Positions 1 through 8,941 of a stretch of DNA of 64,000 nucleotides are shown here, in pieces; the stretch's first letter is position 1, and every line of letters begins with the position of its first letter. The notes beneath the pieces are model-generated. The model worked only from the letters and a program-made list of their open reading frames with translations. It ran no database searches and was not told the DNA's origin. A program made the position numbers and the translations under genes. Source of the DNA: Escherichia coli (GTDB lineage: Bacteria > Pseudomonadota > Gammaproteobacteria > Enterobacterales > Enterobacteriaceae); NCBI GenBank assembly GCA_021307345.1, contig CP089930.1:620001-684000 (forward strand), in the 5' to 3' direction.

Positions 1-1107
1 CGCCAACGTCATAATGTCTCAGCGGCGGTGAGCGATTTGCGCGCCGCTCTGGAACTGGAACCCAATAACAGCAATACCCAGGCGGCGCTCGGTTACGCCT
101 TGTGGGATAGCGGTGATATCGCGCAATCGCGGGAAATGCTGGAACAGGCACATAAAGGATTGCCGGACGATCCGGCACTGATCCGACAACTGGCCTACGT
201 GAACCAGCGTCTGGATGATATGCCTGCAACACAACAGTACGCCCGGCGGGTAATTGATGATATTGATAACCAGGCGCTGATAACCCCACTTACGCCAGAG
301 CAAAATCAGCAACGCTTCAATTTCCGCCGTCTGCATGAAGATGTCGGTCGCCGCTGGACGTTCAGTTTCGATTCTTCCATCGGCTTGCGTTCCGGGGCGA
401 TGAGTACCGCTAACAACAATGTTGGCGGCGCTGCGCCAGGGAAAAGCTATCGTAGCTACGCGCAACTGGAAGCCGAGTACCGCATCGGGCGCAATATGCT
501 GCTGGAAGGCGACCTGCTTTCGGTTTACAGCCGCGTCTTTGCCGATACCGGAGAAAACGGTGTAGCAATGCCGGTGAAAAATCCGATGTCCGGCACCGGC
601 CTGCGCTGGAAGCCCCTGCGCGATCAAATCTTTTTCCTCGCCGTTGAACAGCAGCTGCCGCTGAACGGACAAAATGGCGCCTCCGATACCATGCTGCGCG
701 CCAGTGCCTCGTTCTTTAACGGCGGCAAATACAGCGACGAGTGGCACCCGAACGGTTCAGGCTGGTTTGCCCAAAACCTGTATCTCGATGCGGCGCAATA
801 TGTCCGCCAGGATATTCAGGCGTGGACGGCAGATTATCGCGTGAGCTGGCATCAGAAGGTGGCGAACGGACAAACCATTGAGCCTTACGCTCACGTTCAG
901 GACACCGGCTATCGTGATAAAGGCACTCAGGGCGCGCAGCTTGGCGGTGTTGGCGTGCGCTGGAATATCTGGACCGGCGAGACGCACTATGATGCCTGGC
1001 CGCACAAAGTCAGTCTCGGCGTCGAATATCAGCATACCTTTAAGGCGATTAATCAACGTAGCGGGGAGCGCAACAACGCGTTTCTCACCATTGGAGTGCA
1101 CTGGTAA
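1..1107 (+). CDS. nfrA: NfrA, phage N4 receptor outer-membrane protein (3' part)
   Basis: The reading frame is open from base 1, so the gene begins outside the window; about 368 C-terminal residues of a protein of roughly 990 are present. The first ~80 residues contain TPR-type helical pairs (ALGYALWDSGD, then AQSREMLEQAHK). The rest is the NfrA C-terminal domain, aromatic- and glycine-rich with alternating polarity as in an outer-membrane barrel, and it ends in Trp. NfrA is the outer-membrane component that works with the inner-membrane glycosyltransferase NfrB to export a surface glycan used by phage N4. nfrB is expected just upstream, outside the window. The stop codon directly abuts the ybcH start, so the two are co-transcribed. 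Confidence 0.95.
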   Translation, partial: RQRHNVSAAVSDLRAALELEPNNSNTQAALGYALWDSGDIAQSREMLEQAHKGLPDDPALIRQLAYVNQRLDDMPATQQYARRVIDDIDNQALITPLTPEQNQQRFNFRRLHEDVGRRWTFSFDSSIGLRSGAMSTANNNVGGAAPGKSYRSYAQLEAEYRIGRNMLLEGDLLSVYSRVFADTGENGVAMPVKNPMSGTGLRWKPLRDQIFFLAVEQQLPLNGQNGASDTMLRASASFFNGGKYSDEWHPNGSGWFAQNLYLDAAQYVRQDIQAWTADYRVSWHQKVANGQTIEPYAHVQDTGYRDKGTQGAQLGGVGVRWNIWTGETHYDAWPHKVSLGVEYQHTFKAINQRSGERNNAFLTIGVHW

Positions 1108-1998
1108 ATGCGTAAGTTAATTTTCGTAATGCTGACACTGCTGCTGGTCAGCCCTTTTTCCTTTGCGATGAAAGGTATCATCTGGCAACCGCAAAATCGT
1201 GACAGTCAGGTCACCGACGCCCAGTGGCAGGGACTGATGAGTCAGTTGCATTTGCAAGGATTCGACACCCTGATTCTGCAATGGACCCGTTACGGCGATG
1301 CGTTCACCCAGCCAGAACAGCGTGCATTATTGTTCAGACGAGCAGCGGCAGCGCAGCACGCTGGCCTGAAGCTGATTGTTGGCCTGAATGCCGATCCGGA
1401 ATTTTTTATGCATCAGAAGCAGTCATCTGCGGCGCTGGAGAGCTATCTTAATCGCCTGCTGGCGGCCGATCTCCAGCAAGCCAGATTATGGAGCGCCGCA
1501 CCGGGCGTAACGCTGGATGGCTGGTACATCAGTGCGGAAATTGACGATCTGAACTGGCGCAGCGAAGCCGCCCGTCAGCCATTGCTGAAATGGTTAAACA
1601 ATGCTCAGCGACTGCTTAGTGATGTTTCGGCAAAACCGGTTTATATCAGTAGTTTCTTCGCCGGAAATATGTCGCCTGATGGCTATCGGCAACTGCTGGA
1701 ACAAGTTAAAGCAACCGGCGTTAATGTCTGGGTACAGGATGGCAGCGGCGTGGATAAACTCACCGCCGGGCAGCGCGAACGTTATCTGCAAGCCAGTGCA
1801 GATTGCCAGACGGCTTCACCCGCCAACGGCATTGTTTATGAATTGTTTGTCGCGGGCAAAGGTAAAACGTTTGAAGCTAAACCAAAACCGGATGCGGAGA
1901 TCGCCTCACTATTAGCAAAACGCTCCTCCTGCGGCAAGGACTTGCTCTATTTCTCCCTGCGCTATTTGCCCGTCGCGCGTGGCATCCTCGAATATTAA
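1108..1998 (+). CDS. ybcH: YbcH, secreted DUF4434-like protein of the nfr operon
   Basis: A 296-residue protein whose ATG follows the nfrA TAA with no gap. It starts with a clear Sec signal peptide (MRKL, hydrophobic core, SPFSFA cleavage region), so it acts in the envelope. The mature part opens with GIIWQPQNRD and contains an LILQWTRYGD segment and an AEIDDLNW segment typical of DUF4434-type TIM-barrel, glycosidase-like proteins. A role in processing or exporting the NfrAB glycan is inferred from operon position; no catalytic assignment can be made from sequence alone. It is intact and matches K-12 YbcH in length and composition. A strong hairpin follows the stop. Confidence 0.9.
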   Translation: MRKLIFVMLTLLLVSPFSFAMKGIIWQPQNRDSQVTDAQWQGLMSQLHLQGFDTLILQWTRYGDAFTQPEQRALLFRRAAAAQHAGLKLIVGLNADPEFFMHQKQSSAALESYLNRLLAADLQQARLWSAAPGVTLDGWYISAEIDDLNWRSEAARQPLLKWLNNAQRLLSDVSAKPVYISSFFAGNMSPDGYRQLLEQVKATGVNVWVQDGSGVDKLTAGQRERYLQASADCQTASPANGIVYELFVAGKGKTFEAKPKPDAEIASLLAKRSSCGKDLLYFSLRYLPVARGILEY

Positions 1999-2004
1999 TT
2001 GTTT

Positions 2005-2035
2005 AAGGGAGCAACTTTGCTTGCTCCCTTCCTTT
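2005..2035 (+). terminator. Rho-independent terminator after ybcH
   Basis: A 10-bp perfect stem (2005-2014 pairs with 2021-2030, loop CTTTGC) is followed by a short pyrimidine-rich tract. It sits 6 bases after the ybcH stop and ends the nfrBA-ybcH transcript. Confidence 0.8.
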
Positions 2036-2322
2036 TCACTTTCCTAATCAGAATCCTGTTTGTATTAATTGTTTAGCAGATTCTCTTTTTTCAACGCATT
2101 TTATGCGTCTCGGTTTTGCCCCACTACGACCTGCATAGCCAATAAGAAGATAGCCGTGACACAAATAATCGGTGTAGCCACTACTCAGAGGCATTATATA
2201 GTTATATTCATGCCACTATATAACCTGTAAATAAGAACAATCATTCATTGATTGCAATAACATCAGCATATTCCTTTACACAGGAATAAAACCTTTTATT
2301 TAATAAACAAAGAGAATCAAAG
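2036..2322. other. AT-rich gap before the orphan Ig-like gene
   Basis: No coding frame is supported. Base composition drops sharply compared with ybcH and stays AT-rich through the next gene, which marks the start of an accessory segment. An inverted repeat TTATATAG/CTATATAA (2194-2201 and 2216-2223, 14-base loop) lies about 100 bp before the next start codon and could be an operator or part of the promoter region; its function is unknown. Confidence 0.4.
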
Positions 2323-2997
2323 ATGAGTAAAATTACAGGCGTTTTAGTTGACAACCATATCTATGATATTAACAATGATATGAAGAATGGTTACCATTTT
2401 CCTAACTGCTTGTTTCCAGGCGCCACCTTTAAGATGGTTATTGATAATGACCCGGTTAATAATGACAAGGTAAAATGGAGCTGTAGCACTGATGCAGACA
2501 ATAATGTTCTGGCGGTCAGTCAGGATGGCACAGTAACTTTTCCTGACGTTGACGAAAAGTGTATTGGGAAGATTTTTGCTATTTTCGCCACTGATAAATC
2601 AACGAACAAAACTGCCGGTATTTATATTTTTACTGTTAAGCGTTTTTTTAAATACAGCATTGAAACTTATGATTCAGTTCAAAAGGTTTTACCGTGGGTT
2701 GAAAGCATGAACGGAGAATTTCCTGAAGCGCATGATATCGATAGTTACGATTATGATGATGATAATGCATCACATATTATCAAGCGAGAAGTTAACGCAG
2801 GACTTTACCAGGAATGGGGTAATGTAGCTAATAGTGGATGGAACACAATTAATGAGCACTCCGGTTTGTGTGCCATTTACGCCTTTAATAAAGATAATAA
2901 TGCTTATTATTATCTTTGCAATGATGGGTTCAGACAGAAATTTGGGGCAGGTTACCATACTCAGGCAGTCGCATCCTACGGTGAATCGATCAACTGA
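2323..2997 (+). CDS. Orphan Ig-like plus C-type-lectin-like protein (intimin/invasin-tip type)
   Basis: A 224-residue protein that I do not recognise as a named E. coli gene. Residues ~1-110 look like a bacterial Ig-like domain (a KVKWSCSTDADNNVLAVSQDGTV stretch, then a strand-rich end IYIFTVKRFF). Residues ~130-224 resemble the C-type-lectin-like tip of intimin/invasin proteins (GLYQEWGNVANSGWN, later YYYLCNDGF). There is no signal peptide, anchor or barrel, so it is a tip module without its exporter: a stand-alone cytoplasmic protein, a substrate of another system, or the remnant of a larger adhesin. The start is preceded by AAAGAGAATCAAAG, an acceptable ribosome site. The composition is AT-rich, unlike the flanking core genes, which suggests acquisition. 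A strong terminator follows at 3075. The domain reading is by eye. Confidence 0.6.
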   Translation: MSKITGVLVDNHIYDINNDMKNGYHFPNCLFPGATFKMVIDNDPVNNDKVKWSCSTDADNNVLAVSQDGTVTFPDVDEKCIGKIFAIFATDKSTNKTAGIYIFTVKRFFKYSIETYDSVQKVLPWVESMNGEFPEAHDIDSYDYDDDNASHIIKREVNAGLYQEWGNVANSGWNTINEHSGLCAIYAFNKDNNAYYYLCNDGFRQKFGAGYHTQAVASYGESIN

Positions 2998-3074
2998 TTG
3001 TGCTTTTTGTCCACTATCATTTGTATTATTACAGCGTAAACATTCACTGAAATTATAAAATTAAACTTACGCAT

Positions 3075-3107
3075 AACCACCCGTTCAGCGGGTGGTTCTC
3101 ATTTTTA
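3075..3107 (+). terminator. Terminator after the orphan Ig/lectin-like gene
   Basis: A 9-bp perfect stem (3075-3083 with 3089-3097, loop TTCAG) is followed by CTCATTTTTATTT. It lies about 80 bases after the stop at 2997. Confidence 0.8.
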
Positions 3108-3351
3108 TTTACGATGTGTATGAGCTTAACAAAATAAACAGACTTAAGAGTTTATTTTTATATTGCTATAAACCATTTAATCATAAAATGTCGACAAAAT
3201 TTCTCACCGAAAACTTTATTGCTACTGTTCAAAACGCAAATGAGGTAATCCCCTGCTCCACTTGCCAAAAAAAATTTACCCGCACTATAAAAAAGCAGCC
3301 CATATAAACATACGGACTGCCATATTTCACTCGATTCAAAAGTAATTATTT
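3108..3351. other. AT-rich spacer between terminator and emrE
   Basis: Low-GC DNA between the + strand terminator and the end of the oppositely oriented emrE. Short frames are present, including one with a CxxC pair near 3255-3270, but none has a convincing ribosome site, so no gene is called. It is probably residual prophage or accessory DNA. Confidence 0.35.
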
Positions 3352-3684
3352 TTAATGTGGTGCACTTCGTGACAATAAGTTAATTACCAACACTCCGGCA
3401 CAAATCAACATCATGCCGATAATGGCTGGCAGATCCAACCGTTGGCCGAAAAATCCCCAGGACAGTAAACTAATCAGGACGATACCGACTCCTGACCAGA
3501 TAGCATAAGCAATCCCTGTAGGAATATAAGCCAGCGTCTGAGCTAATAACCAGAATGATGCACAGTAACAAATAATTGTACCAACAGAGGGCCATAACCG
3601 TGTAAAACCCTCTGAAAACTTCATTAAAGTTGTACCAATGACTTCTGCAAGTATTGCGCCACCAAGATAAATATAAGGGTTCAT
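3352..3684 (-). CDS. emrE: EmrE, SMR-family multidrug/proton antiporter
   Basis: A 110-residue small multidrug resistance protein that exports quaternary ammonium compounds and other cationic drugs in exchange for protons as an antiparallel dimer in the inner membrane. Four membrane helices are visible. The essential Glu14 sits in AILAEVIGTT, and the Trp63/Tyr60 pair is in the IAYAIWSGVG segment. I chose the ATG at 3684, giving MNPYIYLGG with an AGGAAAG ribosome site upstream; an in-frame extension to 3762 lacks support. It differs from K-12 EmrE at only about two C-terminal residues (as I recall it). In K-12 emrE belongs to the DLP12 cryptic prophage at argU; here it stands nearly alone between an orphan gene and an integrase stump, so it is cargo that outlived the phage. 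Confidence 0.97.
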   Translation of the reverse strand: MNPYIYLGGAILAEVIGTTLMKFSEGFTRLWPSVGTIICYCASFWLLAQTLAYIPTGIAYAIWSGVGIVLISLLSWGFFGQRLDLPAIIGMMLICAGVLVINLLSRSAPH

Positions 3685-3781
3685 AGCATATTCTTTCCTG
3701 TTAATACCGGAGCGAATTGTACTACAGTTTGAACTTAACTCACCGGATTCATTCTGGTGCATTCATTGATGTTCTTCATCA

Positions 3782-3937
3782 GTGCTTCAGGAAATGGGCG
3801 GATGGGAATCCATAGAAATGGTGCGTAGATATACTCACCTTGCACCTAATCATTTGACGAAGCACGCAAGGAAAACAGACGACATTTTGACGATGATGTC
3901 CCAAATATGTCCCACTGTGAAATTATGGAGGAGGTAA
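3782..3937 (+). pseudogene. C-terminal remnant of a lambdoid tyrosine integrase (intD-like)
   Basis: About 51 codons remain in frame, beginning [13 protein letters not shown] and continuing [11 protein letters not shown] to a TAA at 935-937 of this kilobase. This is the characteristic C-terminus of lambdoid tyrosine recombinases; the Tyr in RRYTHLAP is the nucleophile. Upstream the frame closes at a TGA (3767-3769) and the N-terminal catalytic domain is missing. The fragment ends 26 bases from the 3' end of argU and points toward it, as intD does next to argU in DLP12. It is therefore the scar of a prophage integrated in argU. The matching far attachment site was not found. Confidence 0.85.
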
Positions 3938-3963
3938 AGAAGGCGTAACTGATTGAATTTTAA

Positions 3964-4040
3964 TGGCGCGCCCTGCAGGATTCGAACCTGCGGCCCACGA
4001 CTTAGAAGGTCGTTGCTCTATCCAACTGAGCTAAGGGCGC
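3964..4040 (-). tRNA. argU: tRNA-Arg (anticodon TCT), argU
   Basis: A 77-nt tRNA reading 5' GCGCCCTTAGCTCAGTTGG on the minus strand, with anticodon TCT in ACCTTCTAAGT, T-loop GTTCGAATC and an encoded 3' CCA (3964-3966). It decodes AGA (and AGG poorly), the rarest arginine codons in E. coli. Its 3' end faces the integrase remnant, confirming its use as a phage attachment site. Confidence 0.98.
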
Positions 4041-4072
4041 ATTGACACCACAATGTGCGTGTAATTGCGTGA

Positions 4073-4100
4073 ATTATACGGTCAACCCTTGCTGAGTCAA
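4073..4100 (-). promoter_or_regulatory. argU promoter
   Basis: On the minus strand a perfect TATAAT (4073-4078) and TTGACT (4095-4100) are separated by 16 bp, about 30 bp upstream of the mature tRNA 5' end. Confidence 0.75.
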
Positions 4101-4300
4101 TGGCTTTTGAACTGGTTGCTGAACAAGTGTACGACCGCATCTGATTTATCTCGCTACGGCGGCAAACCAACGACGGTTATCATTATCGCCAGGTACAGAA
4201 GGTTTTACTTTTCAGAAAACGAAAACTGACAGCACGCCCCGCTTCTGACAAAATAGATGCATCCCCTTCGACCTACGTAACAGATGGAATCCTCTCTCTG

Positions 4301-5167
4301 ATGGCAGCAAAGATTATTGACGGTAAAACGATTGCGCAGCAGGTGCGCTCTGAAGTTGCTCAAAAAGTTCAGGCGCGCGTTGCGGCCGGACTGCGGGCGC
4401 CAGGACTGGCCGTTGTGCTGGTGGGTAGCAACCCTGCATCGCAAATTTATGTCGCAAGCAAACGCAAGGCTTGTGAAGAAGTCGGGTTCGTCTCCCGCTC
4501 CTATGACCTCCCGGAAACCACCAGCGAAGCAGAACTGCTTGAGCTTATCGATGCGCTGAACGCCGACAACACTATTGACGGCATTCTGGTGCAGTTGCCG
4601 CTTCCGGCGGGAATTGACTACATCAAAGTGCTGGAACGTATTCACCCGGACAAAGACGTGGACGGTTTCCATCCTTATAACGTCGGTCGTCTGTGCCAGC
4701 GCGCGCCGCGTCTGCGTCCTTGCACTCCGCGCGGTATCGTCACGCTGCTTGAGCGTTACAACATTGATACCTTTGGTCTTAATGCTGTGGTGATTGGCGC
4801 ATCAAATATCGTCGGTCGCCCGATGAGCATGGAACTGCTGCTGGCAGGTTGCACCACCACCGTGACCCACCGTTTCACTAAAAATCTGCGTCATCATGTA
4901 GAAAACGCCGATCTGTTGATCGTTGCCGTCGGCAAGCCGGGCTTTATTCCAGGTGACTGGATCAAAGAAGGCGCAATTGTGATTGATGTCGGCATCAACC
5001 GTCTGGAAAATGGCAAAGTTGTGGGCGACGTAGTGTTTGAAGAAGCGGCTAAGCGCGCTTCTTACATTACGCCAGTTCCCGGCGGCGTTGGCCCGATGAC
5101 GGTTGCCACGCTGATTGAAAACACGCTCCAGGCGTGCGTTGAATATCATGATCCACAGGGTGAGTAA
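4301..5167 (+). CDS. folD: FolD, methylene-THF dehydrogenase/cyclohydrolase
   Basis: A 288-residue cytosolic bifunctional enzyme that converts 5,10-methylene-tetrahydrofolate to 10-formyl-tetrahydrofolate using NADP+, supplying one-carbon units for purines and initiator Met-tRNA. Family signatures are present: the [13 protein letters not shown] motif with catalytic Lys near residue 54, the QLPLPAGID substrate loop, DVDGFHP, the dinucleotide-binding [10 protein letters not shown] and the C-terminal [10 protein letters not shown]. Length equals K-12 FolD. The start lies 260 bp from argU; ybcJ begins one base after the stop, so the two are probably co-transcribed. Confidence 0.98.
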   Translation: MAAKIIDGKTIAQQVRSEVAQKVQARVAAGLRAPGLAVVLVGSNPASQIYVASKRKACEEVGFVSRSYDLPETTSEAELLELIDALNADNTIDGILVQLPLPAGIDYIKVLERIHPDKDVDGFHPYNVGRLCQRAPRLRPCTPRGIVTLLERYNIDTFGLNAVVIGASNIVGRPMSMELLLAGCTTTVTHRFTKNLRHHVENADLLIVAVGKPGFIPGDWIKEGAIVIDVGINRLENGKVVGDVVFEEAAKRASYITPVPGGVGPMTVATLIENTLQACVEYHDPQGE

Positions 5168-5168
5168 C

Positions 5169-5381
5169 ATGGCGACATTTTCTTTAGGTAAACATCCGCA
5201 CGTTGAGCTGTGCGACTTGCTGAAACTGGAAGGCTGGAGCGAAAGCGGCGCGCAGGCGAAAATCGCGATCGCCGAAGGCCAGGTGAAAGTCGACGGCGCG
5301 GTTGAAACACGCAAACGTTGCAAAATCGTCGCCGGTCAGACAGTGAGTTTTGCAGGCCACAGCGTACAGGTTGTTGCCTGA
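5169..5381 (+). CDS. ybcJ: YbcJ, small S4-fold RNA-binding protein
   Basis: A 70-residue protein starting at the ATG one base after folD (MATFSLGKHP). A longer in-frame start inside folD is possible but lacks a ribosome site. The core, GWSESGAQAKIAIAEGQVKV followed by DGAVETRKRCK, is the S4/alpha-L RNA-binding fold, so the protein is expected to bind structured RNA, perhaps rRNA. No partner is established. Intact and full length. Confidence 0.92.
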   Translation: MATFSLGKHPHVELCDLLKLEGWSESGAQAKIAIAEGQVKVDGAVETRKRCKIVAGQTVSFAGHSVQVVA

Positions 5382-5489
5382 TCCCACTTCGGCCTGCCGG
5401 TATGCAGGCCGATTCTCTTTTCAGACCTTTGCCCTCTTCGTCGCTTTCATCCATGCTGATAGCGTCGACATTTTGCCGAAGCGAGCATC

Positions 5490-6011
5490 ATGCCAACCGT
5501 TATTACTCACGCCGCCGTTCCCCTTTGTATTGGTTTAGGTCTGGGATCGAAAATCATCCCTCCGCGTCTGTTATTTGCCGGAATCATCCTGGCGATGCTG
5601 CCCGACGCCGACGTATTGTCGTTTAAATTTGGCATTGCTTACGGCAATGTTTTTGGTCATCGCGGGTTTACCCATTCGCTGGTGTTTGCGTTTGTTGTCC
5701 CGCTGTTATGTGTGCTGATTGGACGCCGATGGTTCAGGGCTGGGCTGATTCGCTGCTGGCTGTTTTTAACCGTCTCGTTGCTATCGCACAGCTTGCTGGA
5801 TTCGGTAACCACTGGCGGTAAAGGGGTTGGCTGGCTGTGGCCGTGGTCAGATGAACGCTTTTTCGCTCCCTGGCAGGTGATTAAAGTCGCGCCGTTTGCA
5901 TTGTCTCGTTACACCACGCCGTACGGGCATCAGGTGATTATTTCTGAATTGATGTGGGTGTGGTTGCCGGGGATGCTACTGATGGGAATGTTGTGGTGGC
6001 GCAGACGATAA
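5490..6011 (+). CDS. ybcI: YbcI, DUF457/YdjM-family inner-membrane protein
   Basis: A 173-residue membrane protein with about four hydrophobic segments. Family motifs are the metal-ligand-like HAAVPLCIG at the N-terminus, AMLPDADVLSF, GHRGFTHSLVFAF and HSLLDSVTTGGKGVGWLWP, whose His/Asp pattern resembles membrane-bound metal-dependent hydrolases. No substrate is known. It converges on cysS across a single REP hairpin. Confidence 0.9.
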   Translation: MPTVITHAAVPLCIGLGLGSKIIPPRLLFAGIILAMLPDADVLSFKFGIAYGNVFGHRGFTHSLVFAFVVPLLCVLIGRRWFRAGLIRCWLFLTVSLLSHSLLDSVTTGGKGVGWLWPWSDERFFAPWQVIKVAPFALSRYTTPYGHQVIISELMWVWLPGMLLMGMLWWRRR

Positions 6012-6035
6012 CCGGATGCGAAAACTCGCATCCGG
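6012..6035. repeat. REP hairpin between ybcI and cysS
   Basis: CCGGATGCG (6012-6020) pairs with CGCATCCGG (6027-6035), a single REP (PU) unit in a convergent gap. It can stabilise both mRNA 3' ends. Confidence 0.8.
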
Positions 6036-6046
6036 CAATAGCGCAA

Positions 6047-7432
6047 TTACTTACGACGCCAGGTGGTCCCTTGCGGGCCATCTTCCAGCACGATCCCCAT
6101 CTCGTTAAGACGGTCACGCGCCGCATCTGCCGCCGCCCAGTCTTTCGCTTTACGGGCATCCAGACGCTGTTGAATTAACGCTTCAATCTCAGCCACTTCG
6201 CTGTCGTCTGCCTGCGCGCCGCTTTGCAGGAACGCTTCCGGTTCTTGCTCCAGCAGACCCAATACAGCGGAAAGTTTACGCAGGTGAGACGCCATTGCGT
6301 TCGCCGCTGCCATATCTTCTGCTTTCAGACGGTTCACTTCACGCGCCATATCAAACAGCACGGAATAGGCTTCCGGGGTGTTGAAATCGTCGTCCATCGC
6401 CTCAATAAAGCGCGCTTCAAACGCTTCGCCACCGGCAGGTGCAACAGTTTTGTCTGTGCCGCGCAAGGCAGTATAGAGACGCTCCAGCGCCGCACGCGCC
6501 TGCTTCAGGTTCTCTTCGCTGTAGTTCAACTGGCTGCGATAGTGACCGGACATTAAGAAGTAACGCACGGTTTCAGCGTCGTAGTATTTCAGCACATCGC
6601 GCACGGTAAAGAAGTTACCCAGCGATTTGGACATCTTCTCGCGGTCAACCATCACCATGCCGGAGTGCATCCAGTAGTTTACATACTGACCATCATGCGC
6701 ACAGGTGGACTGAGCGATTTCGTTCTCGTGGTGTGGGAACATCAGGTCAGAGCCGCCGCCGTGGATATCAAAGTGGTTACCCAGCTGTTTGCAGTTCATT
6801 GCCGAACACTCAATGTGCCAGCCTGGACGACCCGCGCCCCACGGAGACGGCCAGCTTGGTTCGCCCTCTTTCGACATCTTCCACAGAACGAAGTCCATCG
6901 GGTTGCGTTTGTCGTCGACCACGTCAACGCGCGCGCCTGCCTGCAGCTGGTCAAGATCCTGACGCGACAGCACGCCATAAGTTGGATCGGTCGGTACGTC
7001 GAACATCACGTCGCCGTTGTCCGCCACATAAGCGTGACCTTTGGCGATCAGTTGCTCAGTGAGTTCAATAATTTCTGCGATATGGTGCGTCGCGCGTGGC
7101 TCCATATCCGGGCGCAGAATGTTCAAAGCATCAAAATCTTTGTGCATTTCGGCGATCATGCGATCCACCAGCGCCACAAAGCTTTCGCCATTTTCATTGG
7201 CTCGTTTGATGATTTTATCGTCGATATCGGTAATGTTGCGCACATACTTCAGCTTGTAGCCGAGGAAACGCAGGTAGCGTGCAACCACGTCAAAGGCAAC
7301 AAAGGTACGCCCGTGACCGATATGACAGAGGTCGTAAACGGTGATTCCACACACGTACATGCCGACTTCCCCGGCGTGAATAGGCTTAAATTCCTCTTTT
7401 TGGCGTGTCAGAGTATTGAAGATTTTTAGCAT
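6047..7432 (-). CDS. cysS: CysS, cysteinyl-tRNA synthetase
   Basis: A 461-residue class I aminoacyl-tRNA synthetase that charges tRNA-Cys. The HIGH signature is in CHIGHGRTF (near residue 37) and the KMSKS loop in [11 protein letters not shown] (near residue 268). The zinc ligands expected for the family are visible: Cys28 in MYVCGIT, a Cys in IECSAMNC, and the His/Glu of HHENEIAQ. The C-terminal anticodon-binding domain is complete. Length matches K-12. It is transcribed divergently from ppiB across 173 bp. Confidence 0.98.
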
Positions 7433-7605
7433 CGAAGATTCCGTTTAGACATGTGTGGGTAATTGAGTTGCGTATAATACCCATATTTCCCGCGCGATTC
7501 AGCATACATTGCGAGATGATCCGATCGTGCGGTTATGCTATAACACCACCCTATATATGACCCGAACCGGGTTGAAGCACCAATCAAACGGAACAGGATG
7601 CAAAA

Positions 7606-8100
7606 ATGGTTACTTTCCACACCAATCACGGCGATATTGTCATCAAAACTTTTGACGATAAAGCACCTGAAACAGTTAAAAACTTCCTGGACTACTGCCG
7701 CGAAGGTTTTTACAACAACACCATTTTCCACCGTGTTATCAACGGTTTTATGATTCAGGGCGGCGGTTTTGAACCGGGCATGAAACAAAAAGCCACCAAA
7801 GAACCGATCAAAAACGAAGCCAACAACGGCCTGAAAAATACCCGTGGTACGCTAGCAATGGCCCGTACTCAGGCTCCGCACTCTGCAACTGCACAGTTCT
7901 TCATCAACGTAGTTGATAACGACTTCCTGAACTTCTCTGGCGAAAGCCTGCAAGGTTGGGGCTACTGCGTGTTTGCTGAAGTGGTTGAAGGCATGGACGT
8001 GGTAGACAAAATCAAAGGTGTTGCAACCGGTCGTAGCGGTATGCACCAGGACGTGCCAAAAGAAGACGTTATCATTGAAAGCGTGACCGTTAGCGAGTAA
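7606..8100 (+). CDS. ppiB: PpiB, cytoplasmic peptidyl-prolyl isomerase B
   Basis: A 164-residue cyclophilin catalysing cis-trans isomerisation at prolyl bonds in the cytoplasm; there is no signal peptide, unlike PpiA. The active-site cluster Arg, Phe, Met and Gln is present in the [15 protein letters not shown] segment, and the C-terminal [18 protein letters not shown] is intact. lpxH starts two bases after the stop, so the two share a transcript. Confidence 0.98.
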   Translation: MVTFHTNHGDIVIKTFDDKAPETVKNFLDYCREGFYNNTIFHRVINGFMIQGGGFEPGMKQKATKEPIKNEANNGLKNTRGTLAMARTQAPHSATAQFFINVVDNDFLNFSGESLQGWGYCVFAEVVEGMDVVDKIKGVATGRSGMHQDVPKEDVIIESVTVSE

Positions 8101-8102
8101 TC

Positions 8103-8825
8103 GTGGCGACACTCTTTATTGCAGATCTTCATCTCTGCGTGGAAGAACCGGCGATCACCGCCGGTTTTCTGCGTTTTTTAGCGGGGGAAGCCCGCAAGGC
8201 CGACGCGCTGTATATTCTTGGCGATCTGTTTGAAGCGTGGATTGGCGACGACGATCCCAACCCTCTCCATCGCCAGATAGCAGCAGCGATCAAAGCGGTG
8301 TCCGATTCCGGCGTTCCCTGTTATTTCATTCATGGCAACCGTGATTTTCTGCTCGGCAAACGCTTTGCCCGTGAAAGCGGCATGACGTTATTGCCGCAAG
8401 AAAAGGTGCTCGAACTTTATGGTCGTCGGGTGCTTATTATGCATGGCGACACGCTGTGCACCGATGATGCGGGTTATCAGGCTTTTCGCGCCAAAGTCCA
8501 CAAACCGTGGCTGCAAACACTGTTCCTCACCCTGCCGTTGTTTGTACGCAAACGCATTGCCGCACGAATGCGAGCGAACAGTAAAGAAGCCAACAGCAGC
8601 AAATCGCTGGCGATCATGGACGTTAACCAAAACGCGGTGGTCAGTGCGATGGAAAAACATCAGGTGCAATGGCTGATCCACGGGCATACGCATCGCCCGG
8701 CGGTGCATGAATTCATCGCCAATCAGCAACCTGCTTTTCGCGTGGTACTGGGTGCCTGGCATACCGAAGGTTCGATGGTGAAAGTCACGGCGGATGACGT
8801 TGAGCTAATCCATTTCCCGTTTTAA
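8103..8825 (+). CDS. lpxH: LpxH, UDP-2,3-diacylglucosamine hydrolase
   Basis: A 240-residue peripheral inner-membrane metallophosphoesterase of lipid A synthesis: it cleaves UDP-2,3-diacyl-GlcN to lipid X and UMP. The dinuclear manganese ligands of the calcineurin-like fold are all present: Asp8/His10 in ADLHLC, Asp41 in GDLFEAW, Asn in GNRDF, His in MHGDTLC, and the HGHTHRPAV pair. The start codon is GTG (8103), giving the known N-terminus. Translation is tightly linked to ppiB, two bases upstream. Confidence 0.97.
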   Translation: MATLFIADLHLCVEEPAITAGFLRFLAGEARKADALYILGDLFEAWIGDDDPNPLHRQIAAAIKAVSDSGVPCYFIHGNRDFLLGKRFARESGMTLLPQEKVLELYGRRVLIMHGDTLCTDDAGYQAFRAKVHKPWLQTLFLTLPLFVRKRIAARMRANSKEANSSKSLAIMDVNQNAVVSAMEKHQVQWLIHGHTHRPAVHEFIANQQPAFRVVLGAWHTEGSMVKVTADDVELIHFPF

Positions 8826-8854
8826 TAACGCACAAGTTTGCTGATTCCACAGCC

Positions 8855-8870
8855 ACGCAACCGTTTTCCT
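8855..8870 (+). promoter_or_regulatory. PurR operator of purEK
   Basis: The 16-mer ACGCAACCGTTTTCCT matches the PurR consensus ACGCAAACGTTTTCNT at all but one position. It lies about 85 bp before purE and just upstream of a TATTCT -10-like hexamer (8887-8892), so bound PurR-hypoxanthine/guanine would block the promoter. Confidence 0.88.
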
Positions 8871-8941
8871 TGCTCTCTTTCCGTGCTATTCTCTGTGCCC
8901 TCTAAAGCCGAGAGTTGTGCACCACAGGAGTTTTTAGACGC

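Noticed and set aside
2834-3058. A 74-codon frame within and past the orphan Ig-like gene
   Set aside because: Out-of-frame overlap with the better supported 224-codon gene and low-complexity hydrophobic content.
3092-3307. A 71-codon frame with a CxxC pair downstream of the orphan Ig-like gene
   Set aside because: It begins inside a strong terminator hairpin, has no ribosome site, and resembles no family; a shorter start at 3188 is equally unsupported.
6665-7429. A 254-codon frame antisense to cysS
   Set aside because: Shadow of cysS codon usage; no motif and no start signal.
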